A stretch of DNA of 64,000 nt from Desulfitobacterium hafniense DCB-2 (GTDB lineage: Bacteria; Bacillota; Desulfitobacteriia; Desulfitobacteriales; Desulfitobacteriaceae): positions 4,313,001 through 4,377,000 of the forward strand of contig NC_011830.1 of the NCBI RefSeq assembly GCF_000021925.1, read 5' to 3'. Under the pieces are notes generated by a model. The model worked only from the letters and a program-made list of their open reading frames with translations. It was not told the DNA's origin and did no database searches. Position numbers and translations under genes: made by a program. This document shows positions 33,312-42,422 of the stretch, in pieces (position 1 is the first letter of the stretch; each line of letters starts with the position of its first letter).

Positions 33312-34538
33312 ATGAATTATATAAAAAGGAGCCTTGAACGCAAGTTCCTGCATATGAGCAAATTTTTCAAGGCGGTACTTGTAACAGGCGCAAGGCAGGT
33401 CGGCAAAACCACTATGCTTAAACATTTGGCCGAAGGGCAAAACCGTACCTACGTCACACTGGATAACTTAATGGCGCGAAACCTGGCTAAAACCGATCCT
33501 GTACTGTTTTTTCAAACCTACAAGCCACCTGTCCTCATCGACGAGGTGCAATACGCGCCGGAGCTCTTCAGCCAGATAAAAATCCTATGTGATAGCAGCG
33601 AGGAACCGGGCCTTATTTGGCTCACCGGATCACAGCAATTTGAAATGATGAAAAACGTGCGTGAAACTCTGGCAGGCCGAATTGGCATAATGACGCTGTA
33701 CAGCCTTTCCAAAAATGAAAAAGATGGTATAGAATTTGAAAATTCCCTGGATTTTTCTCCGGAATGCCTGTTTGCACGGCAGCGAATTGCTGAAAAAAAC
33801 GATGTGCTCAAAGTCTTTGAACACATCTGGCGGGGCGGCATGCCACAGGTGCTTCATGCCGACGCCGAACAGCGGCAGGAGTATTATAACGCCTATGTCA
33901 ATACCTATCTGATGCGCGATGTCGCCGAATTGGGCGGCATTACCGACTCACTGCGGTTTGCCAAATTCCTGACTGCCTGTGCCGCGCTCACCTCAGAGCA
34001 GGTGAACTACAAAAACCTCAGCGAAGCGGCGGACATTTCGCAGCCAACAGCAAAGGAGTGGCTGCGGCTGCTGGAAGGGCTGGGTATCGTCTACCTCCTG
34101 CAACCCTACGCCAATAATGCATTCAAGCGTCTCACCAAAGCCCCTAAGCTATATTTCTGCGATACCGGACTTTGCGCTCACCTCTCCATGTGGCTGACCC
34201 CTGAAACATTGATGAACGGCGCGGCCAGCGGACACTACTTTGAAAACCATGTCGTGGCGGAAATGCTGAAAAGCTACGCCTATTCCGCCTCGAAGGCGGT
34301 TATCACTTACTTCCGGGACTCCAACGCCAAGGAGATTGACATCATTGTCGAAGCAAACAACCAGCTTCACCCATTGGAAATCAAAAAATCCGCAAGTCCC
34401 AACAGCCGTGAGATCAACAAGTACACCATTTTGGATAAATCGTCTATCAAGCGCGGCCACGGAGGAATCCTCTGCTTATGTGAGGAAGTGGTACCGATCG
34501 ATGAGCAAAACTGCTTTATCCCCTGCAATCTGATATGA
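33312..34538 (+). CDS. AAA-family ATPase with C-terminal DUF4143 (PD-(D/E)XK-like) domain
   Basis: 408 residues. The AAA_14 domain has Walker A GARQVGKTTML, Walker B PPVLIDEVQYAPELF and the sensor-like WLTGSQQF. A winged-helix-like middle (NYKNLSEAADISQPTAKEWLRLLEGLGIVYLL) is followed by DUF4143 with the nuclease-like pattern EIDIIVE...HPLEIKKS. Members of this family are widespread and often associated with mobile or defence loci. Their function is not settled. RBS AGGAGG lies 7 bp before the ATG. It is the only intact gene of the repeat-bounded module. Confidence 0.9.
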   Translation: MNYIKRSLERKFLHMSKFFKAVLVTGARQVGKTTMLKHLAEGQNRTYVTLDNLMARNLAKTDPVLFFQTYKPPVLIDEVQYAPELFSQIKILCDSSEEPGLIWLTGSQQFEMMKNVRETLAGRIGIMTLYSLSKNEKDGIEFENSLDFSPECLFARQRIAEKNDVLKVFEHIWRGGMPQVLHADAEQRQEYYNAYVNTYLMRDVAELGGITDSLRFAKFLTACAALTSEQVNYKNLSEAADISQPTAKEWLRLLEGLGIVYLLQPYANNAFKRLTKAPKLYFCDTGLCAHLSMWLTPETLMNGAASGHYFENHVVAEMLKSYAYSASKAVITYFRDSNAKEIDIIVEANNQLHPLEIKKSASPNSREINKYTILDKSSIKRGHGGILCLCEEVVPIDEQNCFIPCNLI

Positions 34539-34578
34539 GCCAGGAGGAGCATAACAGAAAGAAACTATTCATTAGAAA

Positions 34579-34617
34579 AGCACCCTGCTTGCCTTTGACT
34601 AGCAGGGTGCTGAATTT
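34579..34617 (+). terminator. Terminator-like hairpin after the ATPase gene
   Basis: Perfect 11-bp stem AGCACCCTGCT/AGCAGGGTGCT with an 11-nt loop followed by GAATTTTGG, 40 bp after the stop. The T-tract is weak. Confidence 0.6.
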
Positions 34618-34667
34618 TGGAACGGATACGGTGAGGCAGCCTCTTCGCAAGCAGGGGGATCTGCCGG

Positions 34668-34798
34668 AAGTCTCCAGGATTTTGCTTTACACCGGTCGCT
34701 CCATAAGCTGCGCGGACAAAACTAACGCGAAAAACCCTCCGCTCCGAAAGATGCACCTGCGCCGCTAAGTCATTCTCTGTGACGTGGCGGCTTGGGCG
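34668..34798 (+). repeat. 131-bp direct repeat R1, copy b
   Basis: Nearly identical to 31586-31715 in the same orientation. Beyond the shared end it continues into GGGCGGCAAGGTCAGC, which also occurs in R2 copy b near 33217-33232. The rest of 34539-35130 holds this repeat, the fold-back repeat below and no supported gene. Confidence 0.9.
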
Positions 34799-34831
34799 GC
34801 AAGGTCAGCTGTGCTGAAAAAGACCCGCAAC

Positions 34832-35014
34832 GTGTAGCTTTACGCACAAAAGCAGACGGATTTAGCGGAGGGGCGGTCGGGTGAACGAGGCTTTCTTAAC
34901 TTAGACGAGCCACCGGTTCACATCAGGTATTACCCTGAGGTTTGGCTCGTCTGTTAAGAAAGCGAGTGAACCAGCCCCGGAGCTATGGAGTAGGCGTTGG
35001 GCGTAAAGCTACAC
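34832..35014. repeat. 183-bp fold-back repeat (R3 copy b)
   Basis: Perfect 14-bp terminal inverted repeats GTGTAGCTTTACGC (34832-34845, complement 35001-35014) enclose inner arms CTTTCTTAAC and AGACGAGCC (34891-34911 with 34943-34965). The right part contains CCGGAGCTATGGAGTA, shared with 14540-14650. No reading frame is evident. It resembles a small non-autonomous (MITE-like) element. Confidence 0.7.
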
Positions 35015-35134
35015 AACCCGGATAACACGTTTTCCCTTTCCACTGATGCCATTTAAGCTACATGACCAGCTGCTCTGAGGAAAGACCCTGAAAATGCCCC
35101 CAGAAATTCCTTAGCAAAGGGCTCCGGGGCCTCC

Positions 35135-35171
35135 CTAAAAAAGTGAGACAGGATGCCCCCTGTCTCACTTT
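35135..35171 (-). terminator. Terminator of the LCP-fapA-moeA-mobB operon
   Basis: Minus-strand hairpin AAGTGAGACAGG/CCTGTCTCACTT followed by TTTTTT. The mobB stop codon lies within the stem. Confidence 0.9.
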
Positions 35172-35656
35172 AATCCATATCGATTTGCCAGAAAATCGCA
35201 GATGCCCTGGGCATCATCCAGATCGAAGCAAGGTATCCCCAACTCAAATCGCACATCGCTGGCAATGGCCAGCAGCTGCTCCGGATCGGATAGGAGCTCT
35301 TGATGGACCTCTGAGCGAAAAACCTCAATCCGGGGTTGGTTCCCGTGCTTATATCCCTCGGTAAAGATGAGATCCACATCCCTTATGCGCTCCAGAACTT
35401 GCTCTAAGGTCCGCTCCTCCTGAACTTTTTCAATCATAGCCATCTTCTCAGGAGAAGATATAACGACCACATCCGCTCCGGCCTGGGCAAACCGCCAAGT
35501 ATCTTTGCCCGGTTTATCCATCTCAAATCCATGGACATCATGCTTAACCGCAGCAACCCGCCAGCCCCGGCGTTTGGCTTCTGCTAACAGCTTAACCAGC
35601 AAAGTGGTTTTACCTGAGTTGGAGCGCTGTCCAACGATCGATACCACAGGAACCAT
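35165..35656 (-). CDS. mobB: Molybdopterin-guanine dinucleotide biosynthesis protein MobB
   Basis: 163-residue GTP-binding protein that helps attach nucleotide to molybdopterin. P-loop GQRSNSGKTTLLVKLLAEA at residues 8-26, then VAAVKHDVHGFEMD, DTWRFAQAGADVVVISS, and DLIFTEGYKHGNQPRIEVFR, all matching MobB. Its ATG directly abuts the moeA stop, so the two are translationally coupled. The stop is inside the terminator stem. Confidence 0.92.
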   Translation of the reverse strand: MVPVVSIVGQRSNSGKTTLLVKLLAEAKRRGWRVAAVKHDVHGFEMDKPGKDTWRFAQAGADVVVISSPEKMAMIEKVQEERTLEQVLERIRDVDLIFTEGYKHGNQPRIEVFRSEVHQELLSDPEQLLAIASDVRFELGIPCFDLDDAQGICDFLANRYGLK

Positions 35657-36880
35657 TTAATCTTCCTCCCATGAACTGATCCAGCGGCCTTGCAGGCGCT
35701 CGCCCTTCTGAACCGGTCCATGCCCGCCCGGAACATCCACCAGAAGATGGCTTCCTCTCATGGAGCGGATAACACCGGAGCCTTGGGCAAAGCTGGGATC
35801 CGCCCAGATCTCTCCGTTACGAAAGACAGCCCGGGCCCGCAGGAACCTTCTTTGCTTGCCGGATTTCCCAAAATCACCATCCATATAGACGGGAAAAATC
35901 CGTTCCTGAGCTGTTCTGCCCTTAAGCTTGCGCAAGGCAGGGCGGACCAGGAGTTCATAATTCACCACTGCCGCCGCAGGGTTTCCCGACAAGGAGAAAT
36001 ACAGCCTCTCTCCCTTAACGCCAAGAGCGACCGGGGTTCCGGGTTTAAAATTCACTTTCCAGAAAAGGAGCTCACACCCCGCACCCACCAAAGCGTCGCG
36101 AATCAGATCATAGTCACCCACCGAAGCTCCTCCGGTAGTAACTACAAGATCCGTATCTTCCAAGGCCTTTAAAGCCTCGATGGTTTCCTCCAGATCATCT
36201 CCCACAAAGGGGGCGGCCTTCACCTCACACCCTGCCTCCAGAAGGAGGCCTTTGAGGGTATATGTATTGCTGTTATAGATCTTTCCGGGCAACAAAGGAC
36301 TGCCTACATCCTGAAGCTCAGAACCTGTAGATAAAATCCCCACCTTGGGACGGCGATAGACTTCCACCGTCTCAACTCCTAAGGAAGCCAACAACCCAAC
36401 AGCGGCAGGGGAAAGATACTCTCCCGCTCTTAAGACGATATCGCCGCATTTTGTTTCTTCCCCTTGATAAACTATATTGGCCTGAGGCTTAACCGGCTGG
36501 TTAATCGTGACCTGGCCAGCCGAACGCTCCGTGTCTTCCTGTCTTACCACGCAATTTGCTCCCTTAGGAAGTGGTGACCCGGTAAAAATCCGCGCACACT
36601 CCCCAAGGCGAATTTCCCGCTCAGACCATGTTCCTGCAGGAATCTCACTGACAATATCAAGGGTCAGAGGAGCCTTATCTGTTGGCTGGGCGCAATAAGC
36701 GTACCCATCCAATGGGGAACGATCAAAGGGCGGCATATCAATTGCTGCCTGGACATCTTTGGCCAACACTCGGTTATAAGCCTGTCCCAAGCCCACTTCT
36801 TCAACGCCAAGGGGCTCTATCCTATGGAGGATAACCTCCAAAGCCCGTTCAAGAGAAATCATAGTTTCCATAGCTTTCAC
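35657..36880 (-). CDS. moeA: Molybdopterin molybdenumtransferase MoeA
   Basis: Inserts molybdenum into adenylylated molybdopterin. The 407-residue protein shows DMPPFDRSPLDGYAYC, RIFTGSPLPKGANCVVRQEDT, GILSTGSEL, TGGASVGDYD and the C-terminal SGNPAAAVVNYELLVRPALRKL, the standard MoeA order. Molybdoenzymes are abundant in this kind of anaerobe. It is followed immediately by mobB, and fapA lies 28 bp upstream in the same direction. Confidence 0.95.
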   Translation of the reverse strand: MKAMETMISLERALEVILHRIEPLGVEEVGLGQAYNRVLAKDVQAAIDMPPFDRSPLDGYAYCAQPTDKAPLTLDIVSEIPAGTWSEREIRLGECARIFTGSPLPKGANCVVRQEDTERSAGQVTINQPVKPQANIVYQGEETKCGDIVLRAGEYLSPAAVGLLASLGVETVEVYRRPKVGILSTGSELQDVGSPLLPGKIYNSNTYTLKGLLLEAGCEVKAAPFVGDDLEETIEALKALEDTDLVVTTGGASVGDYDLIRDALVGAGCELLFWKVNFKPGTPVALGVKGERLYFSLSGNPAAAVVNYELLVRPALRKLKGRTAQERIFPVYMDGDFGKSGKQRRFLRARAVFRNGEIWADPSFAQGSGVIRSMRGSHLLVDVPGGHGPVQKGERLQGRWISSWEED

Positions 36881-36908
36881 CTCTTATCGAGATCTCATCC
36901 GTGACATT

Positions 36909-38687
36909 TTAACCCTTTAATCGCTCAACTTCCACCTTGCCATGTTCACGGTAAATCTCGAGAGATTTATAGGGCTCATCAATCGTTATGATCTCCTTAT
37001 CTACAACAATAACTACATTAGCATAACAATAGCCCACTTTCAAACGCTTGGTTCCCGGGAATTGTACGGTGGTCGCCGTGATTCCGGAACCTCCCAGTTC
37101 CTTGATCACAACATTGCCTCCGGAAATAATCCTGCCACCCCGGCATACCCCTTCTATCCTAACGTCCCCGGCAGCTTGAATGATCGAATTATAGGTCCCT
37201 TTCCGGCAGGAAAAATGCCCCGCACATTCAATTAAAGCACCTTGAACATAGTCCACTTGACATTCAAGCTTTTCCGGAACATCCAGGGTGATATTGCCAA
37301 TGATTTGCTCAAAAGCCTGACTTACCCGTCCAAGCAGAGGAAGAGCTTGCGGATCAAGTGGTCCTAATCCGCCTAAAAAACGCTTGGCACTGCGCACAGA
37401 GATGACTAAGTCCTGCTGAATCAATTCGTCCTTGGTCGCCAGAAGGAACTTCTCAAGATCGCTGGCCTGCTTGGGCAAGCCGGGAAACCTTCGTTCTATA
37501 ATCAATTTAAGACATTGACCCGGCTTCAGATCCTTGCCATGAGGCGAATTAATGAAATCCTCCGTAATCATTAAGCAGGCTACCAAATCATCATGGAGGG
37601 CCTGCAAATCATGGAGAAGCTTGGAGCGGACCACATAGCGTGCTCCAACCACCAGCTTGCCCGCCAAAACATTACGATAAATGGTCAGTCCCTTTTCCGC
37701 CCGAATCTCCGCCCGGGAAGAGGAGCCACGAATCTCCACCTTTCCCTCCGAGAAAATATGTAAACCATCATGAACATCTCCGGAAATAAATACATCTCCC
37801 GGAAATTCAATGCTGCCTATAGATAAATCCAAATCCTGATTCAGGATATAAGCGGGCTCCACCCCAAAGGACAATTCATCCATGCGCAGTGGCAATCCAG
37901 CCACTGTGGCCATAACTTCCAAACCGTCCTCAGATAATTGAACATTCTTTTTCAGTTTAAATTGGAAATCCCGGGGCTTTTGTGACGGTATCTCCTGCCC
38001 TTTAACATTTCTCCCGGGAGTTCCCGGCACACCGGGAATCTTCCGGGCCAAAGCCTGCCCCGCATTGACTAATTTTAACTTTGAAGCAAAATGATCAATC
38101 CGTTGATCTTCTTCGAGTGCAGTCTCCTTTTTGGTCAGCAGATCAACGAGCTGAGCGGCAACGGGTAAAGTAGGCGGTTTCCCTTGGGCAATGACCACTT
38201 CTCTCTTACCCTGTACCATGGAAATGTTATACCATGCCCCCGGCAAAACCCCAAACACAATCCCGTGAGCTTGCAGATCCCCAAGGAACTTCCTCTGATC
38301 CCAGTAGGGGCCTTGAGGCTTGGTATCCTGCCAAATCAGGAGATCCTGAAAGCGGATGGTAATATTATCGTCGAGGGTTTCAGGAAGAACATAGAATCCC
38401 GGTTTCAGATGATTGACCTTGGCCACTGCAGTTAGTCCCTGATCCCGGACTTCAATTTCCCAGGTTAATTCTCCCGGAAAAAACTCCGGATAAAACTCAA
38501 TAATATCACCGGCATCCACTTTAAAGGCGGTCTCCTGACTTTGACCTTTATAGGAAAGTATACCTGCCATGGGGAAAGGCACAACAAACTTTACAGAATC
38601 CCCCATTTTGATAAGAAATTTATTGTCTTCTGCTTTCCAGATTACCGGGCAGACATTGGATGAATTATTATCTGTCATTTCCGACAT
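36909..38687 (-). CDS. FapA family protein (DUF342)
   Basis: 592-residue soluble protein of the FapA/DUF342 family. It shows the N-terminal DUF342 portion (PGRNVKGQEIPSQKP, SEDGLEVMATVAGLPLR), then a parallel-beta-repeat-like central part (GDVFISGDVHDGLHIFSEGKVEIRGSS) and a matching later segment (AAGDVRIEGVCRGGRIISGGNVVIKELGG), with a helical insert between. Relatives are polymer-forming or flagellar-assembly-linked. The role here is unknown. The ATG at 38687 is preferred because GAGGTG lies 6 bp upstream; the frame itself opens at 38705. Confidence 0.8.
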   Translation of the reverse strand: MSEMTDNNSSNVCPVIWKAEDNKFLIKMGDSVKFVVPFPMAGILSYKGQSQETAFKVDAGDIIEFYPEFFPGELTWEIEVRDQGLTAVAKVNHLKPGFYVLPETLDDNITIRFQDLLIWQDTKPQGPYWDQRKFLGDLQAHGIVFGVLPGAWYNISMVQGKREVVIAQGKPPTLPVAAQLVDLLTKKETALEEDQRIDHFASKLKLVNAGQALARKIPGVPGTPGRNVKGQEIPSQKPRDFQFKLKKNVQLSEDGLEVMATVAGLPLRMDELSFGVEPAYILNQDLDLSIGSIEFPGDVFISGDVHDGLHIFSEGKVEIRGSSSRAEIRAEKGLTIYRNVLAGKLVVGARYVVRSKLLHDLQALHDDLVACLMITEDFINSPHGKDLKPGQCLKLIIERRFPGLPKQASDLEKFLLATKDELIQQDLVISVRSAKRFLGGLGPLDPQALPLLGRVSQAFEQIIGNITLDVPEKLECQVDYVQGALIECAGHFSCRKGTYNSIIQAAGDVRIEGVCRGGRIISGGNVVIKELGGSGITATTVQFPGTKRLKVGYCYANVVIVVDKEIITIDEPYKSLEIYREHGKVEVERLKG

Positions 38688-38741
38688 ATCCTTCACCTCA
38701 CTCATCCTCTAAGAGGGAATTTCCCTCCACCTTCTTTGTGC

Positions 38742-40022
38742 TTACTCACTGGGATCATTGACAGCTTCTCCACCCCCTGCTCCCTCAGGTACACTGGGTT
38801 CCTCCGGTGCACTAGGTTCCTCAGGTGCACTGGGTTCCTCCGGTATCCCTGGTTCTTCTCCTGTACCTTCTCCCGGTTCTTTTCCTGGTTTATCTCCTGG
38901 TTCATCGCCCGGCTTCTTACCGGGTTCATTCTCAGTCCCGTCGTCCACAGGCTTCTCCTCTTCAGCAGGGTTGCCTTCATCGTCAGGATCGGTTATGTGG
39001 TAATCCGGAGATTCCGTTCCATTAGGATCACCGGGGCTTCCCGGTACTTGGGGCAGAGGGTTATTGGGCTCTACCGGTTCAAGCAAATCGATAATCGTGT
39101 CCCCGACAACCTTATCCGTGGTGATTCCCCGCAGAAGGTTGCTGACCACCTCTTTCACTTGCTCAGGATCCACATCCCAATAACTGAGGCCATTCATATC
39201 ATGGAAACTTCCCGGCAAGGTTTGGGTATAAATCTCCACATCTTTAAATTTAACAGCGGTCTTGGCAATCTTAAACATATCACCTAGTTGAAGGTTCGTA
39301 TTGACCGCTTCATTCAACTGAGGAATCAGCCAAGGCAGCTTAGGCAGAGTGCCCAGCTTGAGCATTTCCCCAGCTACAGCCTTGAGAACTATCTGCTGCC
39401 GGGCAGTGCGTGAAATATCTCCCAAGCCATCATTGCGAAAACGCGCATACTGCAATGCTTTGGAGCCATCCAGTTTCTGAAGGCCTTTTTTTAGATTAAT
39501 AAATCCGTCTTCATCATCTCCGGTCTCATAATACATATCCTTCTCCACATCCACGGTGATTCCGCCTAACGTGTCGATGATTTGCTTGAAACCATTAAAG
39601 TTCGTCTGAATATAGCCGGAGATAGGTATGCCCACCAGATCAGAAACCACATCCACCAGGTTATCCAAATCTGTCAAAGGAGCTACTCCATTAATCTTGA
39701 TATCCTTATGTCCGGGGATAGAAACACGGGTATCGCGGGGGATGGACAATAAGCTGACCCGGGCGCTTTTAGGATCAATGGTCGCTAAGATGATGGTATC
39801 CGTATTGAATGATTGTTCCCCAGGCCGCTGATCCGCACCGATCAAAAGAACACTGATGCGGTTCTTCAGTTCCTCTTCAGTCATAGGGCCACTTTGCTCA
39901 CCCGGCAGGGGTTTTGATTTGGACATACTGAGTCCACTGAAGCCGAGAACGATTCCTCCCACAAGAAGTACCATGACCAGTAAGGTTAAACCCAATCTTT
40001 TGAAAGCAGATTTTTTTCGCAC
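38742..40022 (-). CDS. LytR-CpsA-Psr family cell-wall glycopolymer ligase
   Basis: Membrane-anchored transferase that attaches anionic glycopolymers to peptidoglycan. One N-terminal membrane segment (about residues 9-28) is followed by the LCP domain: VLLIGADQRPGE, NTDTIILATIDPKSARVSLLSIPRDTRV, INGV, and ALQYARFRNDGLGDISRTARQQ with the conserved arginines. The last 80 residues are a low-complexity tail with EPG and EEPSAP repeats, probably a wall-spanning spacer. The GTG at 40022 fits GGAGTGATAGT better than the TTG at 40037. First gene of the operon ending in mobB. Confidence 0.9.
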   Translation of the reverse strand: MRKKSAFKRLGLTLLVMVLLVGGIVLGFSGLSMSKSKPLPGEQSGPMTEEELKNRISVLLIGADQRPGEQSFNTDTIILATIDPKSARVSLLSIPRDTRVSIPGHKDIKINGVAPLTDLDNLVDVVSDLVGIPISGYIQTNFNGFKQIIDTLGGITVDVEKDMYYETGDDEDGFINLKKGLQKLDGSKALQYARFRNDGLGDISRTARQQIVLKAVAGEMLKLGTLPKLPWLIPQLNEAVNTNLQLGDMFKIAKTAVKFKDVEIYTQTLPGSFHDMNGLSYWDVDPEQVKEVVSNLLRGITTDKVVGDTIIDLLEPVEPNNPLPQVPGSPGDPNGTESPDYHITDPDDEGNPAEEEKPVDDGTENEPGKKPGDEPGDKPGKEPGEGTGEEPGIPEEPSAPEEPSAPEEPSVPEGAGGGEAVNDPSE

Positions 40023-40298
40023 ACTATCACTCCACAAGTAGTTAATTAAAAAAATCTCGTCTCACAACTTATTATACCTTTTATTCGGCATTATTGGACT
40101 GATTTTTTCGAATCCTTTAGTTCCTAAATCATGGGACAAGTGTTTTAACCAGGCTTTGTACTCTTATTTCCTGTCCATACCTCATGACAAACACTATCCA
40201 TTTCCCGACTGAATCTCTGATAATCCTCCCGCAGGCTTTTTAGGATTTCGACACCCGTTATAGCATATTATAGCACTATCGTTAAACAGGAGGTACTA

Positions 40299-40532
40299 AT
40301 GTCGATGCATTCCAATTTTTTGCCACTTCAAAATACCATGAAACAAAAAAGCAGTTCCAATCAAGGGGAAATCCTCTGCTTTGACTCCTATAAGCGTCAA
40401 AAACAGGCCCAGCACTGCATTTTTTGTAACACAACTTCTCTCTTACAAAATTTCAAAGGAAAAACCGTTTGTTCCGAGTGCTTGCAGAATATTCCTGAAT
40501 TGTTCTCCGTCCCCTCTCATTATGTCACATAA
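40299..40532 (+). CDS. Small zinc-finger-like protein
   Basis: 77 residues on the plus strand. A Cys-x2-Cys pair (HCIFCNTTSLLQ) and a second pair (VCSECLQNIPELF) about 18 residues apart suggest a single zinc-binding domain. The N-terminal 38 residues are polar. A perfect AGGAGG precedes the ATG by 7 bp. It ends at a bidirectional terminator shared with mecA. I do not know its function. The 261 bp between it and the LCP gene show nothing else that I can support. Confidence 0.7.
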   Translation: MSMHSNFLPLQNTMKQKSSSNQGEILCFDSYKRQKQAQHCIFCNTTSLLQNFKGKTVCSECLQNIPELFSVPSHYVT

Positions 40533-40561
40533 TTCTCCCTTAGAAAAGTTACGAAAGACGG

Positions 40562-40589
40562 AAAAAGGAAGTCCTGCGACTTCCTTTTA
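40562..40589. terminator. Bidirectional terminator between the zinc protein gene and mecA
   Basis: AAAAGGAAGTC/GACTTCCTTTT stem with a 4-5 nt loop and A/T tracts on both sides, between convergent stops. Confidence 0.9.
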
Positions 40590-40599
40590 TACTTCCAAG

Positions 40600-41181
40600 T
40601 TAGAACTTAAAATGGGTTTTCAAAGTTTGCAGGGCGCGCTCTTTCAATATAACTCTTCCGTGCTCTTCCAAGAAGAGCTTAGCTACATCCACCAGCTCAC
40701 CATATTCGTCGAGCAAAGCCTCTGCCACCTGTTTTTTCTTACCCGTACCTAAATGACTGACCACAAGATAATATTCCCCATCAAATTCAAAAAGACTGGA
40801 GCGCACACGGGAAAAATCGGGTATACGCTTGACAACGGCTAGGACATCCTCAATATCGGCAAAAGCATACACCCACTCCATAACCTTGGACCGGCTTGGC
40901 CGTTTGCTTTCCTTTTCTTTAGTTATGACCTCTGTTGTGTCTTCTTGCTTGATGACAGTAATCACAAATTCCTCATTGGATGATGCTGTGGCTTGTATCC
41001 AAAAGGGTTGATCTAGGTTAAACTCCACTTCTTCCCTTGCCTGAGAGATTAACTCCCAAAACACCTGCTCACTTCTTTGCGAACGTTGAAATAAATCTGC
41101 CATGGTAATATCTCTGTCGGCAAGTTCGGCGAAGGAGATGAAGATGCGGATCGTATTTTCGTTGACTTTTTGAATGCGCAT
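40600..41181 (-). CDS. mecA: Adaptor protein MecA
   Basis: 193-residue adaptor for the ClpC AAA+ protease. The N-terminal MRIQKVNENTIRIFISFAEL and FWELISQAREEVEF match the substrate-binding half. The acidic/basic linker is followed by a C-terminal domain (VYAFADIEDVLAVVKRI, FDGEYYLVV, LDEYGE) that binds ClpC. In Bacillus it targets ComK and other proteins for degradation. It is monocistronic, with RBS GGAGAGG. Confidence 0.88.
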   Translation of the reverse strand: MRIQKVNENTIRIFISFAELADRDITMADLFQRSQRSEQVFWELISQAREEVEFNLDQPFWIQATASSNEEFVITVIKQEDTTEVITKEKESKRPSRSKVMEWVYAFADIEDVLAVVKRIPDFSRVRSSLFEFDGEYYLVVSHLGTGKKKQVAEALLDEYGELVDVAKLFLEEHGRVILKERALQTLKTHFKF

Positions 41182-41318
41182 AACCCCACCTCTCCTTTCC
41201 AGTCATATCACTAGTTTATTTCTTATGATATCATATTACGACACTTCTGTGTTGCTAAAACGCGAGAATATTTTGTAGGTTTTTACAAATGCTGGGCAGT
41301 ACTGCCTACAGCCATCTG

Positions 41319-42422
41319 CTAATCCATAGTAATGAGCTGGTATTGGCGTGACCCTAAGCCGATCTTTTCCCCATACTCCAGCTGAACAGACCAGTCCACT
41401 TCAGGGTGAATCACGCGGAACTTGTCTGACTCATGATGACGCTCGCCCAAAACGGAATGAGGATTACCATGGGCCTGATTCACCAGATCCACAGCCGCTT
41501 GATCGATGGCTACAGGATCTTGGGAGATAAGTATACCAATGTCCTGAACGATGGGAACATCATTCCAACTCACGCAATCACAGAGAGGTGAGACATTATT
41601 AACAAAGGTAATGAACCCGCTCTTGCCTTCCTTCCCCTTTAAAGCACCTACGGTATATTCCACAATCTTTTCCTGAATCACGTCCGGTGTGGTCTTCCAA
41701 TTGACAGCAATGGCTTTGAAGGTGCAGGTTACCGCACATTCTCCGCACCCGATACAGAGCTTCTCATCAATCCGGGCAAAGCCTGCCACCGTGATGGCCG
41801 AGGCAGGGCACCAGTTTTTACACTTCCCGCAAGCCGTGCAGCGCTCTTCATTGACTTGGGGCAGGATATCCGAATGTTGCTGCTGCTTGCCGGCCCGGCT
41901 GCCTAACCCCATACCAAGGTTCTTCAATGTCCCGCCAAAACCGGTTGCTTCATGGCCTTTAAAGTGAGATACAGCAATCAGGGCATCCGCATGGACCGCC
42001 GCACTGCCAATCTTAACTTCTTGAAAATGCTTCAAATTTACAGGCACTGATACATAGTCTTTCCCATTTAGGCCATCGGCAATCACCAGAGGGGCCCCCA
42101 CCACAGAATAATCAAAACCGTTTTCGATGGCTGTTTCCAAATGGTCAATGGCATTGGAGCGAGACCCCACATAAAGGGTATTGGCATCGGTTAAAAAGGG
42201 GCGGCCGCCTCTTTTCTTGACCTGATCCACGACTCTCCGCACAAATTGTGGTCTGATATAAGCTAAATTGCCCCGTTCCCCAAAGTGTATTTTAAGGGCA
42301 ACCATGTCATTCTTCTCGATTCCTTTCAGGATTCCTGACCGATTGATAAGCTTTTCCAGTTTCGTCAGCAGGCTTTGCCCCTGATTGATTTTCATACTGG
42401 TAAAATAGACTTCCGGAATCAT
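41319..42422 (-). CDS. DUF362 domain protein with 2[4Fe-4S] ferredoxin module
   Basis: 367 residues. The DUF362 region (MVALKIHFGERGNLAYIRP, PFLTDANTLYVGSRS, AVSHFKGHEATGFGGTLKNLGMGLGSRAGK) is split by two [4Fe-4S] motifs, CTACGKCKNWCP and CIGCGECAVTCT, near residues 195-235. The end returns to DUF362 (ISQDPVAIDQAAVDLVNQ). Common in anaerobes; probably an electron-transfer or cluster-handling protein. The function is unproven. It overlaps the upstream gene by 4 bp. Confidence 0.85.
   Translation of the reverse strand: MIPEVYFTSMKINQGQSLLTKLEKLINRSGILKGIEKNDMVALKIHFGERGNLAYIRPQFVRRVVDQVKKRGGRPFLTDANTLYVGSRSNAIDHLETAIENGFDYSVVGAPLVIADGLNGKDYVSVPVNLKHFQEVKIGSAAVHADALIAVSHFKGHEATGFGGTLKNLGMGLGSRAGKQQQHSDILPQVNEERCTACGKCKNWCPASAITVAGFARIDEKLCIGCGECAVTCTFKAIAVNWKTTPDVIQEKIVEYTVGALKGKEGKSGFITFVNNVSPLCDCVSWNDVPIVQDIGILISQDPVAIDQAAVDLVNQAHGNPHSVLGERHHESDKFRVIHPEVDWSVQLEYGEKIGLGSRQYQLITMD

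Noticed and set aside
38758..39025. Plus-strand frames rich in Ser, Gly and Pro over the LCP gene
   Set aside because: They are mirror images of the repetitive EPG/EEPSAP coding region on the minus strand.
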